Positions 1 through 5,814 of a DNA stretch of 7,016 bases are shown piece by piece (position 1 is the stretch's first letter; each line of letters starts with the position of its first letter). Below the pieces are notes generated by a model. It was not told the origin of the DNA, made no database searches, and saw nothing but the letters and a program-made list of their open reading frames with translations. The DNA is taken from positions 1-7,016 of the forward strand of contig JAKABA010000208.1 in assembly GCA_021802115.1 (NCBI GenBank), given 5' to 3'. This DNA comes from a bacterium (GTDB taxonomy: Bacteria > Chloroflexota > Dormibacteria > UBA8260 > Bog-877). The position numbers were made by a program, and so were the translations under genes.

Positions 1-66
1 CCGGCCGGGCAGCGCCCGGGGCCGAGTCCTGGCGAGAGGAGCGGCTCGGGTGCGACCATCAGCTGA
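1..66 (+). CDS. 3' end of a probable upstream gene (partial)
   Basis: Reading from base 1, this frame is open for 21 codons and ends in TGA at 64-66. The terminal A of that stop is also the A of the ATG of the next gene (TGATG), a classic translational-coupling overlap. The visible C-terminal tail is rich in Pro, Gly, Ser and Arg and its codons mostly end in G or C, as in the neighbouring genes. No domain can be recognised from so short a tail. The main support is the stop/start overlap together with the lack of a convincing Shine-Dalgarno sequence just before the downstream ATG, which coupling would explain. In GC-rich DNA a short open frame can arise by chance, so this is tentative. Confidence 0.4.
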   Translation, partial: PAGQRPGPSPGERSGSGATIS

Positions 67-809
67 TGAGCGGTGATGCGCGGCCCTGGGCGGTCGTGAC
101 CGGGGCCTCGGCCGGGATCGGGGCGGCGGTGGCTCGCCGCCTCGCCCTCGAGGGGTACCGGGTTCGGCTGGGGGCGCGCCGACTGGCGCTGCTGGAACCC
201 CTGGCGGAGGAGATCGGTGGCGAGGCCAGGGTCCTCGACGTGAGCGACCCGGCCAGCGTCACCGCCTTCTGCTCCGGGCTCACCGAGGTCGAGGTTCTGG
301 TGAACAATGCGGGCGGGGCTCGTGGCCTGGACCCGGTCGCTGAGGCCGACGAGGCCAAGTGGCGCTGGATGTGGGAGGTCAACGTGCTGGGCTTGGTGGC
401 GATGACCAAGCAGCTGTTGCCGGCGCTGGAGGCATCGGGTCGCGGCCATGTCGTCAACCTCTCCTCCACCGCCGCCTTGGAGGTGTATGAGGGTGGGGCC
501 GGATACACCTCCGCGAAGCACGCGGTCCACGCGATCACGAAGACCCTGCGGCTGGAGCTGGCGGGGCTGCCGGTCCGGGTGACCGAGGTGTGCCCGGGGA
601 TGGTGGAGACCGACTTCTCCCTCAACCGCTTCGACGGCGACCGGGCCCGAGCCGCCACTGTCTACCGGGGGCTGCAGCCGCTGCGGGCGGAGGACGTCGC
701 CGATGTGGTCGCCTTCGCGGTCACCCGGCCGGCCCACGTCAACCTGGATCAGATCGTGATGCGTCCGCTGAATCAGGCCAGCGCCGCCAAGGTGGTCCGG
801 CGCGGCTGA
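66..809 (+). CDS. SDR family NAD(P)-dependent oxidoreductase, YdfG-like
   Basis: This is a cytoplasmic classical short-chain dehydrogenase/reductase of 247 residues, the normal length for the family. The Rossmann motif TGASAGIG lies at residues 12-19 and NNAG at 80-83. The catalytic tetrad is Asn106, Ser134, Tyr147 and Lys151 (YTSAK), and a PGMVETDF segment follows near 177-184. Arg39/Arg40 after the second strand suggest NADP(H) preference. The C-terminal PAHVNLDQIVMRPLNQ segment (222-237) closely resembles the end of E. coli YdfG, which oxidises L-allo-threonine and serine and reduces malonic semialdehyde to 3-hydroxypropionate. A related role is likely, but the substrate is not proven. The ATG at 66 gives a standard SDR N-terminus. 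It has no good ribosome binding site but overlaps an upstream stop, so coupled translation is likely. It converges on the sulfurtransferase gene with 15 bases between them. Confidence 0.92.
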   Translation: MSGDARPWAVVTGASAGIGAAVARRLALEGYRVRLGARRLALLEPLAEEIGGEARVLDVSDPASVTAFCSGLTEVEVLVNNAGGARGLDPVAEADEAKWRWMWEVNVLGLVAMTKQLLPALEASGRGHVVNLSSTAALEVYEGGAGYTSAKHAVHAITKTLRLELAGLPVRVTEVCPGMVETDFSLNRFDGDRARAATVYRGLQPLRAEDVADVVAFAVTRPAHVNLDQIVMRPLNQASAAKVVRRG

Positions 810-824
810 CGGCCCGGGACCGGC

Positions 825-1658
825 TCAGGGCTCGCGCTCGACGGGCCGGGAGGGGTCGGCGGCCCATTCGCTCCAACTCCCCGGATACAGGTGGACGTCC
901 CCCACCTGGGCCCCCTCCAACGCCAGCAGCAGCGCGCAGGCGGTGACCCCCGAGCCACAGTAGGCGATGATCGGTTGGCCGGTGTGGCCCAGCTCCCGGA
1001 GACGGCTCCGGACCGCGTTCCCCTCCAGCCGGAACCCTCCGGGGAAGAGCTCGGTCCAGGGCAGGCTCTTCGCGCCGGGCAGGTGCCCGGGGCGGGGGTC
1101 CAGGGGGTTGGGGACTCCCCGGTAGCGGTCCGCGGAGCGGGCGTCCAGAACCAGGTAGCCCTGCTCCTGGAGGTGGGGGATGAGGTCGGCCGGGACCTGC
1201 CCGCTGAAGCCGCTCGGACGCAGGTCCCCGGGGGGTGGCTTCGGCACCTGCCGGCTGAGGGCGCCCCCGGCGGCGAGGTACGCTCCCAGCCCTCCGTCGA
1301 GAACGGCCACCCGTTCGAGCCCGCAGGCCCTGAGCAGCCACCACGCCCTGGCGGCGGCGCCGGTCACCTGGTCGTAGACCACGACCTGGGATCCGCTGCT
1401 GACACCCGCTGCGCGGATCGCCCGCCCGAACTCTTCAGGGTCGGGCAGCGGATGGCGGCCCCGCGGCCCGGGTGGGGCGGCGAGGACGCGGTCCAGGTCC
1501 AGGAACGTGGCCCCGGGAATGTGCCCGGCGCGGTAGGCGGCGACCTCCGCCCCGCCGGCCAGCGACCAGCGGACATCCAGGACCCGGAGCTCTCGGTCAT
1601 CCAGGTGGGCGATGAGCCAAGGCGGCGGTACCGTGGGAGTCGGCAGAGGTTCCACCAT
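825..1658 (-). CDS. Sulfurtransferase, 3-mercaptopyruvate sulfurtransferase type (tandem rhodanese)
   Basis: This 277-residue protein has two rhodanese domains, about residues 10-130 and 152-272, the usual length for thiosulfate/3-mercaptopyruvate sulfurtransferases. The N-terminal domain carries YRAGHIPGATFLDLD (42-56) and has lost its active cysteine, as expected. The C-terminal domain has RYRGVPNPLDPRPGHLPGA (178-196) and the active loop CGSGVT with Cys234 as the persulfide carrier. CGSGVT is typical of mercaptopyruvate enzymes such as E. coli SseA, whereas thiosulfate enzymes usually carry CRKGVT. The SWSEW motif at 261-265 also matches SseA. The expected reaction moves sulfur from 3-mercaptopyruvate to a thiol or cyanide and releases pyruvate. 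No signal peptide is seen, so it is probably cytosolic. The ATG start is preceded by GGGGAG with a 9-nt spacer. It is transcribed divergently from the 2-hydroxyacid dehydrogenase and appears monocistronic. Confidence 0.93.
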   Translation of the reverse strand: MVEPLPTPTVPPPWLIAHLDDRELRVLDVRWSLAGGAEVAAYRAGHIPGATFLDLDRVLAAPPGPRGRHPLPDPEEFGRAIRAAGVSSGSQVVVYDQVTGAAARAWWLLRACGLERVAVLDGGLGAYLAAGGALSRQVPKPPPGDLRPSGFSGQVPADLIPHLQEQGYLVLDARSADRYRGVPNPLDPRPGHLPGAKSLPWTELFPGGFRLEGNAVRSRLRELGHTGQPIIAYCGSGVTACALLLALEGAQVGDVHLYPGSWSEWAADPSRPVEREP

Positions 1659-1667
1659 GACATCATG
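1656..1667. repeat. Short inverted repeat CATGA-CA-TCATG
   Basis: Perfect 5-base arms separated by 2 bases span the ATG of the sulfurtransferase and the bases just upstream, in the gap between two divergent genes. It could be a small operator or a weak hairpin at the start codon. Arms this short can arise by chance, so the dyad is seen directly but its function is speculative. Confidence 0.25.
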
Positions 1668-1720
1668 CTCCCCGGGGGATGCGGCTCAGGAGCGGCGCTC
1701 ATCAGGAGGGGTCCTTTCGT
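1659..1720. promoter_or_regulatory. Divergent intergenic region with both promoters
   Basis: These 62 bases separate the divergently read sulfurtransferase and 2-hydroxyacid dehydrogenase, so the control region for both should lie here or reach into their 5' ends. A CCCCGGGG palindrome at 1670-1677 partly overlaps the GGGGAG ribosome binding site (1668-1673) of the leftward gene, and the ribosome binding site of the rightward gene is at 1704-1711. I could not pick out a convincing -10/-35 pair on either strand, which is common in GC-rich actinobacterial DNA. The call rests on gene arrangement, not on promoter motifs. Confidence 0.45.
1704..1711 (+). promoter_or_regulatory. Ribosome binding site that sets the GTG start of the 2-hydroxyacid dehydrogenase
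   Basis: AGGAGGGG is a near-perfect Shine-Dalgarno sequence. Nine bases later comes GTG at 1721-1723, in frame with the dehydrogenase. The in-frame ATG at 1679 lies upstream of this site and so is not the start it serves. The nearby ATG at 1728 is in another frame and opens only a 23-codon reading frame. Confidence 0.65.
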
Positions 1721-2791
1721 GTGCACGATGGCGAGATCGGCCAGCCCGGTCGAGCAACTCCATGGCTGCGGTCGGGGGGCCCTGAGGTCACCCGCTTGAA
1801 GCGGACGCCCCGCCCGGTTCGCTGCCTCATCGTCGGCCGGCTGCCCAAGCCCGATCTGGAGCTGGTCCGCGACCGGGCCGGGCTCAAGGACCTCGAACTG
1901 GTGATCGCGTCCGAGGCGGAGACGCCGCCACAGGGCCCCTTCGACTGCATCTGGCGGCTCTTCGGCGGGCGCTCGCCGGGGGCGACCGAGGATGCCCTGC
2001 GGGTGGCGCTCTCCCAGCACCCGGAGGTGCGCTGGGTGCACACGGTGTCGGCGGGGGTCGATCACCTGGACGAGGTCATGGCTCCCTATCCCGACACCGT
2101 GCTCACCAACTCGGCCGGGGTCGTGGCCATCCCCATCGCCGAGTTCGTGGTCGGCTGCCTGCTCCAGCACTGCAAGCGCTATGCGGAGATCTGGGCGCTG
2201 CAGCAGGAGCGGCGCTGGGAGTCGCTGCAGCTGCGCGAGCTCGGAGATCTCCGGGTGGTGATCATGGGTCTGGGGGCCATCGGCACGGAGCTGGCGCGCC
2301 GGCTCCATCCGTTTGGCTGTCATCTCACCGCCGTCCGTCGCCATCCGGAGGCGGGGGGCGGCGGGCTGGTGGAAGAGCTGTTCCCGCCGGACCAGATCGC
2401 GGCGGCCTGCGCCGGCGCGGATGCGCTGGTCCTGGCGGCTCCGCTGACCCAGGAGACCAGGGGCATCGTCGCGCCGGCGGTGCTGGGGGCCCTCCAGCCC
2501 GCGGCGTGCCTGGTCAACATCGCCCGGGGAGGGCTGGTCGACGAGGCGGCGCTGCTGGCGTCCCTGCGGGCGGGCCCGCTCGCCGCCGCCTATCTGGACG
2601 CTTTCGAGGAGGAGCCGCTGCCGGCGACCTCGCCGCTGTGGTCGGCGCCGCATGTGCACATCTCCCCTCACATCAGCTGGAGCTCGCCGCACTTCGCCAG
2701 CCGGGCCTGTGAGCTCTTCGCCGCGCAGCTCCGCCGCTTCGCCACGGGCGAGCCCCTGGCCAACCGGGTGGACCTCGCGGCCGGCTACTGA
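1721..2791 (+). CDS. D-isomer-specific 2-hydroxyacid dehydrogenase
   Basis: This cytoplasmic NAD(P)-dependent dehydrogenase interconverts a 2-keto acid and a D-2-hydroxy acid. From the GTG start it has 356 residues. SAGVDHL (110-116) and TNSAGVVAIPIAEFVVG (129-145) are typical of the family's substrate domain. The nucleotide-binding loop is GLGAIG (183-188). The catalytic set is complete: Arg269 in NIARGGLVDE, Glu298 in DAFEEEPLP and His317 in SPHIS. The overall style resembles glyoxylate/hydroxypyruvate reductases, but the substrate cannot be read from sequence. The strong ribosome binding site supports GTG 1721. However, the first 25 codons have weaker third-position G/C bias, and an in-frame TTG at 1796 with GAGGT 7 nt before it would give 331 residues, nearer the family norm. 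The gene ends 16 bases from the convergent symporter gene. Confidence 0.9.
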   Translation: MHDGEIGQPGRATPWLRSGGPEVTRLKRTPRPVRCLIVGRLPKPDLELVRDRAGLKDLELVIASEAETPPQGPFDCIWRLFGGRSPGATEDALRVALSQHPEVRWVHTVSAGVDHLDEVMAPYPDTVLTNSAGVVAIPIAEFVVGCLLQHCKRYAEIWALQQERRWESLQLRELGDLRVVIMGLGAIGTELARRLHPFGCHLTAVRRHPEAGGGGLVEELFPPDQIAAACAGADALVLAAPLTQETRGIVAPAVLGALQPAACLVNIARGGLVDEAALLASLRAGPLAAAYLDAFEEEPLPATSPLWSAPHVHISPHISWSSPHFASRACELFAAQLRRFATGEPLANRVDLAAGY

Positions 2792-2801
2792 TCCGGCCCG
2801 C
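2777..2801. terminator. Possible hairpin between convergent genes
   Basis: GGCCGG (2779-2784) pairs perfectly with CCGGCC (2793-2798) around an 8-base loop that contains the dehydrogenase stop codon. Two more G-C pairs form beyond one bulged C. It sits where the dehydrogenase and the symporter operon converge, so it could help end transcription from both sides. There is no T-tract on either strand, so it is not a standard intrinsic terminator. In DNA this GC-rich such a stem may be chance. Confidence 0.3.
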
Positions 2802-2807
2802 CCGGGC

Positions 2808-4700
2808 TCACTCGGGGATGTAGTCGCGGCGCAGCCCCAGCCGCTCGGGAGCGTGGAGTTGGACCATCTTGGAGGCGGCCATGGCGGGCGGTCCCGGGCG
2901 CAGCCACGAGATCCCCACCATGGCCAGGAAGGCCAGGGGCACCGTGACGATCGCCGGCTGCTCCAGCACCACCGCCAGGCCCGACTGCTGCGCCAGGAAG
3001 ACCTCCAAGGGCGGGACGACCGTGGCGACCATGGTGGTCCCGATCGCGAGGGTGGCCAGCAGCCCGCCGGCGGCGACCCCGACCGCGGCACCCATGGTGG
3101 TCAGCCGGGGCCACCAGATGCCCAGCACCAGAAGCGGGAAGAAGGAGCTGGCCGCGATCGCGAACGCCCAACCCACCAGCACGCTGATGTTGAACTGTCC
3201 GACCAGCAGGCCCAGCCCCCCGGCCACCGCTCCGGCGGCGACCGCCGAGACCTGAAAGGCCCGGCGCCGGGCCCCCGCCGTCGCCCCGGGTCGCCACCAG
3301 CGGCCGTAGAGGTCGTGGCCGAGGGCGCCCGCCAGGGAGACCAGCAGCCCGCTCAGAGTCGAGGTGAAGGCGGCGAAGGCCCCGGCCGACACCACCGCCA
3401 GCAGGAGCTGCCCCAGCCAGCCGCCCAACAGGCTCGGCAGCACCAGCACGACCGAGTCGGTCAGGTTGCTGCCGTACAGGGCCGGATCGAGGGCCCGCCC
3501 CAGCGCCCCGTAGACCGGCGGCCAGATGTAGAAGGCTCCCAGCAGCACCAGGACCAGCAGGGCCGTGCGCCGCGAAGCCCGCGCGTCGGGATTGGTGTAG
3601 AAGCGCACCAGGATGTGGGGGAGTCCGATCGTGCCCAGCAGGATCGCGAGGATCAGGGAGTAGGTGAACAGCAGGGAGTGGCCGCTGCCGCCGGCCAGAG
3701 GCCCGAAGGGATCGGCCCAGGCGGCGTTGGTGCTGATCGGGGTGGCGCTCCCATAGGGTGCGGGCTGGCCCGCGTCCAGGGTCGCCGTCCCGGCCGCCTG
3801 CCAGACCAGGGTCCCTGCCGGGATGGCCTCCCGAGACCGGATCAGGATCAGCCGGCGCTGCCCGGAAGCGGCGACGCCGGCGCTGTGAGAGCCCCCCGAG
3901 ACCTCGGCCGTGACCGCCCCGGGAGAGCGCAGGACGCCCCCCGACGTCCACTCCGCCAGGGTGGGGCGGCGGACCCGGACCTCGGTCAAGGCCGGGAGCT
4001 GCCACAGCTCTCCGCGGGAGACCTGGTAGGTGGTCTCAGCCGGGAGTCGGGACGGTCCATGGGGGGACCCGGTGAACGCCGCCCCCGGGCCCCCGAAGTG
4101 AAGTAGCAGCAGGAACGCCGGCAACGAGATCGCGAAGATCTTGGCCGCGAACTGCAGGCTCTGCACCAGGGTGATGCCGCGCATGCCCCCGCCGGTCACG
4201 GCCGCCACCACCACCACCGAGACCACGGCGACCCCCACCCAGTAGGGCATCCCCGAGGCCGTCTGGACCGTGATGCCGGCCGCCTCCACCTGGGGCAGGG
4301 CGTAGAAGAACCCGATCACCAGCACCAGGCCGACCGCCAGCTGGCGGAAGCGGGGGCTGTCGAAGCGGCCCTCCGCGAAGTCGGGGATGGTGTAGGCGCC
4401 GAACCGGCGCAGGGGCCCGGCGATGAAGAGCAGGAGCATCAGGTACCCGGCCGCGTAGCCGACCGGGTACCACAGGACGTCGTACCCGTACTGCATCACC
4501 AGGCCCGCCACGCCCAGGAAGGAGGCCGCGCTCAGGTACTCCCCGCTGATGGCGGCGGCGTTCACCCGCGGCGGCACCGCGCGGGCGGCGACCATGAAGT
4601 CGGAGGTGGTGTGGGCGAAGCGGCGGGCGAACATGCCCGCACCCAGGCTCACCGAGGCCATCGCGAGCAGGCCCAGGACCGCCGCCGCGGACGGGCTCAA
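2808..4700 (-). CDS. Sodium:solute symporter, cation/acetate (ActP-like)
   Basis: This integral membrane protein of 630 residues belongs to the SSS family and most resembles acetate permeases of the ActP/MctC group. Matching signatures are ISGEYLSAASFLGVAG (51-66), GLPHILVRFYTNPDARASRR (359-378) and VSAGAFAAF followed by GHDLYGR (437-445, 461-467). About 13 hydrophobic helices are visible: the first at 5-22, the sixth at about 176-203, the seventh at 342-362, the last at about 582-600. It probably takes up acetate, pyruvate or a similar monocarboxylate with a cation. Unusually, helices six and seven are separated by about 138 hydrophilic residues (204-341), predicted to face outside; E. coli ActP is about 549 residues in total. 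The start is TTG, with GAGGG 6 nt upstream, 9 bases after the small membrane protein's stop. It is last in the operon, so probably regulated by the two-component pair encoded upstream. Confidence 0.92.
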   Translation of the reverse strand: MSPSAAAVLGLLAMASVSLGAGMFARRFAHTTSDFMVAARAVPPRVNAAAISGEYLSAASFLGVAGLVMQYGYDVLWYPVGYAAGYLMLLLFIAGPLRRFGAYTIPDFAEGRFDSPRFRQLAVGLVLVIGFFYALPQVEAAGITVQTASGMPYWVGVAVVSVVVVAAVTGGGMRGITLVQSLQFAAKIFAISLPAFLLLLHFGGPGAAFTGSPHGPSRLPAETTYQVSRGELWQLPALTEVRVRRPTLAEWTSGGVLRSPGAVTAEVSGGSHSAGVAASGQRRLILIRSREAIPAGTLVWQAAGTATLDAGQPAPYGSATPISTNAAWADPFGPLAGGSGHSLLFTYSLILAILLGTIGLPHILVRFYTNPDARASRRTALLVLVLLGAFYIWPPVYGALGRALDPALYGSNLTDSVVLVLPSLLGGWLGQLLLAVVSAGAFAAFTSTLSGLLVSLAGALGHDLYGRWWRPGATAGARRRAFQVSAVAAGAVAGGLGLLVGQFNISVLVGWAFAIAASSFFPLLVLGIWWPRLTTMGAAVGVAAGGLLATLAIGTTMVATVVPPLEVFLAQQSGLAVVLEQPAIVTVPLAFLAMVGISWLRPGPPAMAASKMVQLHAPERLGLRRDYIPE

Positions 4701-4709
4701 GCTGATCCC

Positions 4710-5060
4710 TCAGCTGAGGAGGTCGGTGAACTCATCGTCCACCTCCTCGGCGCGCCGGACGTAGAGGGAGCCAAGCCAGATCAGGATGGGGTAGGAGCCG
4801 ATCCCCAGGACCAGCCAGGGCAAAGGCACCCCTGCCAGCCGCAGGCTGGCCCACTGGGGAATCCAGGTGGAGATCAGGGGCTGCACGAACAGGAACGCGA
4901 CGAAGATCAGGGCCAGCGCCAGGCTGAGCCGGAGCTGGCGGCGCATCAGCGCCTGCAGGTAGACGCTGCCGACCTCGGTCTGCTCCTGGAACTCCAGCAA
5001 CCTGGAGGGTTGAGGCTCACCACCCGGCCCGCTGACCGTGCTGGGGGCGACCCGGTCCAC
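4710..5060 (-). CDS. Small two-helix membrane protein, DUF485/YjcH-like
   Basis: This 116-residue protein has a hydrophilic N-terminus of about 40 residues and two membrane helices, roughly 44-66 and 80-101. An acidic tail follows (YVRRAEEVDDEFTDLL, 100-115). The layout, the Trp/Pro-containing linker and the tail resemble YjcH, the DUF485 protein encoded just before actP in E. coli. Proteins of this family are commonly encoded beside acetate symporters and are presumed to be accessory or stabilising partners; their biochemical role is not well established. The start is GTG, one base after the response regulator's stop (TGAGGTG), with a GGGG tract 7 nt upstream, so coupled translation is likely. 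The symporter starts 9 bases after this gene ends. The family assignment rests on topology, tail pattern and context more than on strong motif identity. Confidence 0.8.
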   Translation of the reverse strand: MDRVAPSTVSGPGGEPQPSRLLEFQEQTEVGSVYLQALMRRQLRLSLALALIFVAFLFVQPLISTWIPQWASLRLAGVPLPWLVLGIGSYPILIWLGSLYVRRAEEVDDEFTDLLS

Positions 5061-5061
5061 C

Positions 5062-5814
5062 TCAGAGCCCCAGGGCCTGGCGGAGCTGGGCGCCGTGGCG
5101 GCGCGACACCGGGACCGTCAGGTCGCTGATCCCTTCCATGCGCAGCAGGTAGGTGTTGTTGACGAAGGTGTCCACCGCCGCCACATGGCGCAGGTTGACC
5201 AGGTAGTGGCGGTGCACGCGCATGAACCCCTGGCGGCCCAGCCGCTCCTCCAGCTCCTGCAGGCGCAGGCGCGCCAGAAACCTGCCCTCCTTGGTGATCA
5301 GGGCGACCCTGTCGCCGGACACCTCGGCGGCTCGGATGTCGGAGATCGGCAGCAGCAGAATCCGCCCCCGGTGGGTCACCGCCAGGCGATCGTCGACCGC
5401 CAAGCCCTCATTGGGCTCGGCTCCGCGCCGCCCGGTCCGATGGGCCCACAGGGCGAGCCGCTCCAGGGTGAGGTTGAGCCGGTCCTGGCGCACCGGCTTC
5501 AGCAGGTAGTCGAACGCGGCCAGCTGGAAGGCGTCGACCGCATGCTCCTGGAACGCGGTCACGAACACGACGGGCGGCGGGGCCTCCAGGGAGCTGAACA
5601 GCCGCGCCAGCTGCAGGCCGTCCAGGCCCGGCATCTGGATGTCCAGGAAGACCACGTCGGCCCCGGGGCCGGCCAGGACGTCGATGGCCCCACTCGCGTC
5701 CTCAGCTTCGAGGACTTCGGTCACCCGGGGGGTCTGGCGCAGCAGATAGCAGAGCTCGCTGCGAGCGGGGGCCTCGTCGTCGACCACCAGGGCTCGGAAG
5801 AACGGGTCCGTCAC
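5062..5814 (-). CDS. LytTR-family DNA-binding response regulator
   Basis: This cytoplasmic transcription regulator has 250 residues, the usual LytR/AlgR/YehT length. The receiver domain (about 5-122) has the acidic pair Asp12/Asp13, the phosphoacceptor Asp58 in FLDIQMPGLDG, Thr86 in VTAF and Lys106 in LLKPV, so all key residues are present. The C-terminal LytTR domain (about 142-248) shows FMRVHRHYLVNL (197-208) and VPVSRRH (234-240), a beta-rich DNA-binding fold that binds direct-repeat sites. The start is GTG at 5814-5812, whose G is the last base of the kinase stop (TAGTG). GAAGG lies 7 nt upstream. It is the evident partner of the kinase and probably controls this operon. Its target site is not visible because the operon promoter lies beyond the window. 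Known relatives such as E. coli BtsR and YpdB control carboxylate transporter genes. Confidence 0.95.
   Translation of the reverse strand: MTDPFFRALVVDDEAPARSELCYLLRQTPRVTEVLEAEDASGAIDVLAGPGADVVFLDIQMPGLDGLQLARLFSSLEAPPPVVFVTAFQEHAVDAFQLAAFDYLLKPVRQDRLNLTLERLALWAHRTGRRGAEPNEGLAVDDRLAVTHRGRILLLPISDIRAAEVSGDRVALITKEGRFLARLRLQELEERLGRQGFMRVHRHYLVNLRHVAAVDTFVNNTYLLRMEGISDLTVPVSRRHGAQLRQALGL

Noticed and set aside
810..848. CGGCCCG/CGGGCCG inverted repeat at the convergent end of the SDR and sulfurtransferase genes
   Set aside because: The arms are 7 bases with a 25-base loop, no T-tract follows, and the right arm lies inside the sulfurtransferase coding sequence. It is probably chance in GC-rich DNA.
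1629..1634. TACCGT as a -10 box for the 2-hydroxyacid dehydrogenase
   Set aside because: It matches the loose TAnnnT pattern, but no plausible -35 lies at the right distance and it is inside the sulfurtransferase gene about 90 bases from the start codon.
891..1799. Plus-strand open frame of 302 codons opposite the sulfurtransferase, including a 23-codon piece from ATG 1728
   Set aside because: The opposite strand carries an intact tandem rhodanese. The ATG at 1728 sits too far (16 nt) from the ribosome binding site, which better fits GTG 1721.
1364..3091. Minus-strand open frame of 575 codons across the dehydrogenase and the symporter 3' end
   Set aside because: It crosses three real genes, has an Arg/Pro/Ser-rich product without motifs, and is a frame shadow.
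2652..4106. Long plus-strand open frame of 484 codons opposite the symporter
   Set aside because: Its product is low-complexity (Gly, Arg, Gln, Pro) with no domain. It overlaps a clear membrane transporter on the other strand, and long antisense frames are expected in very GC-rich coding DNA.
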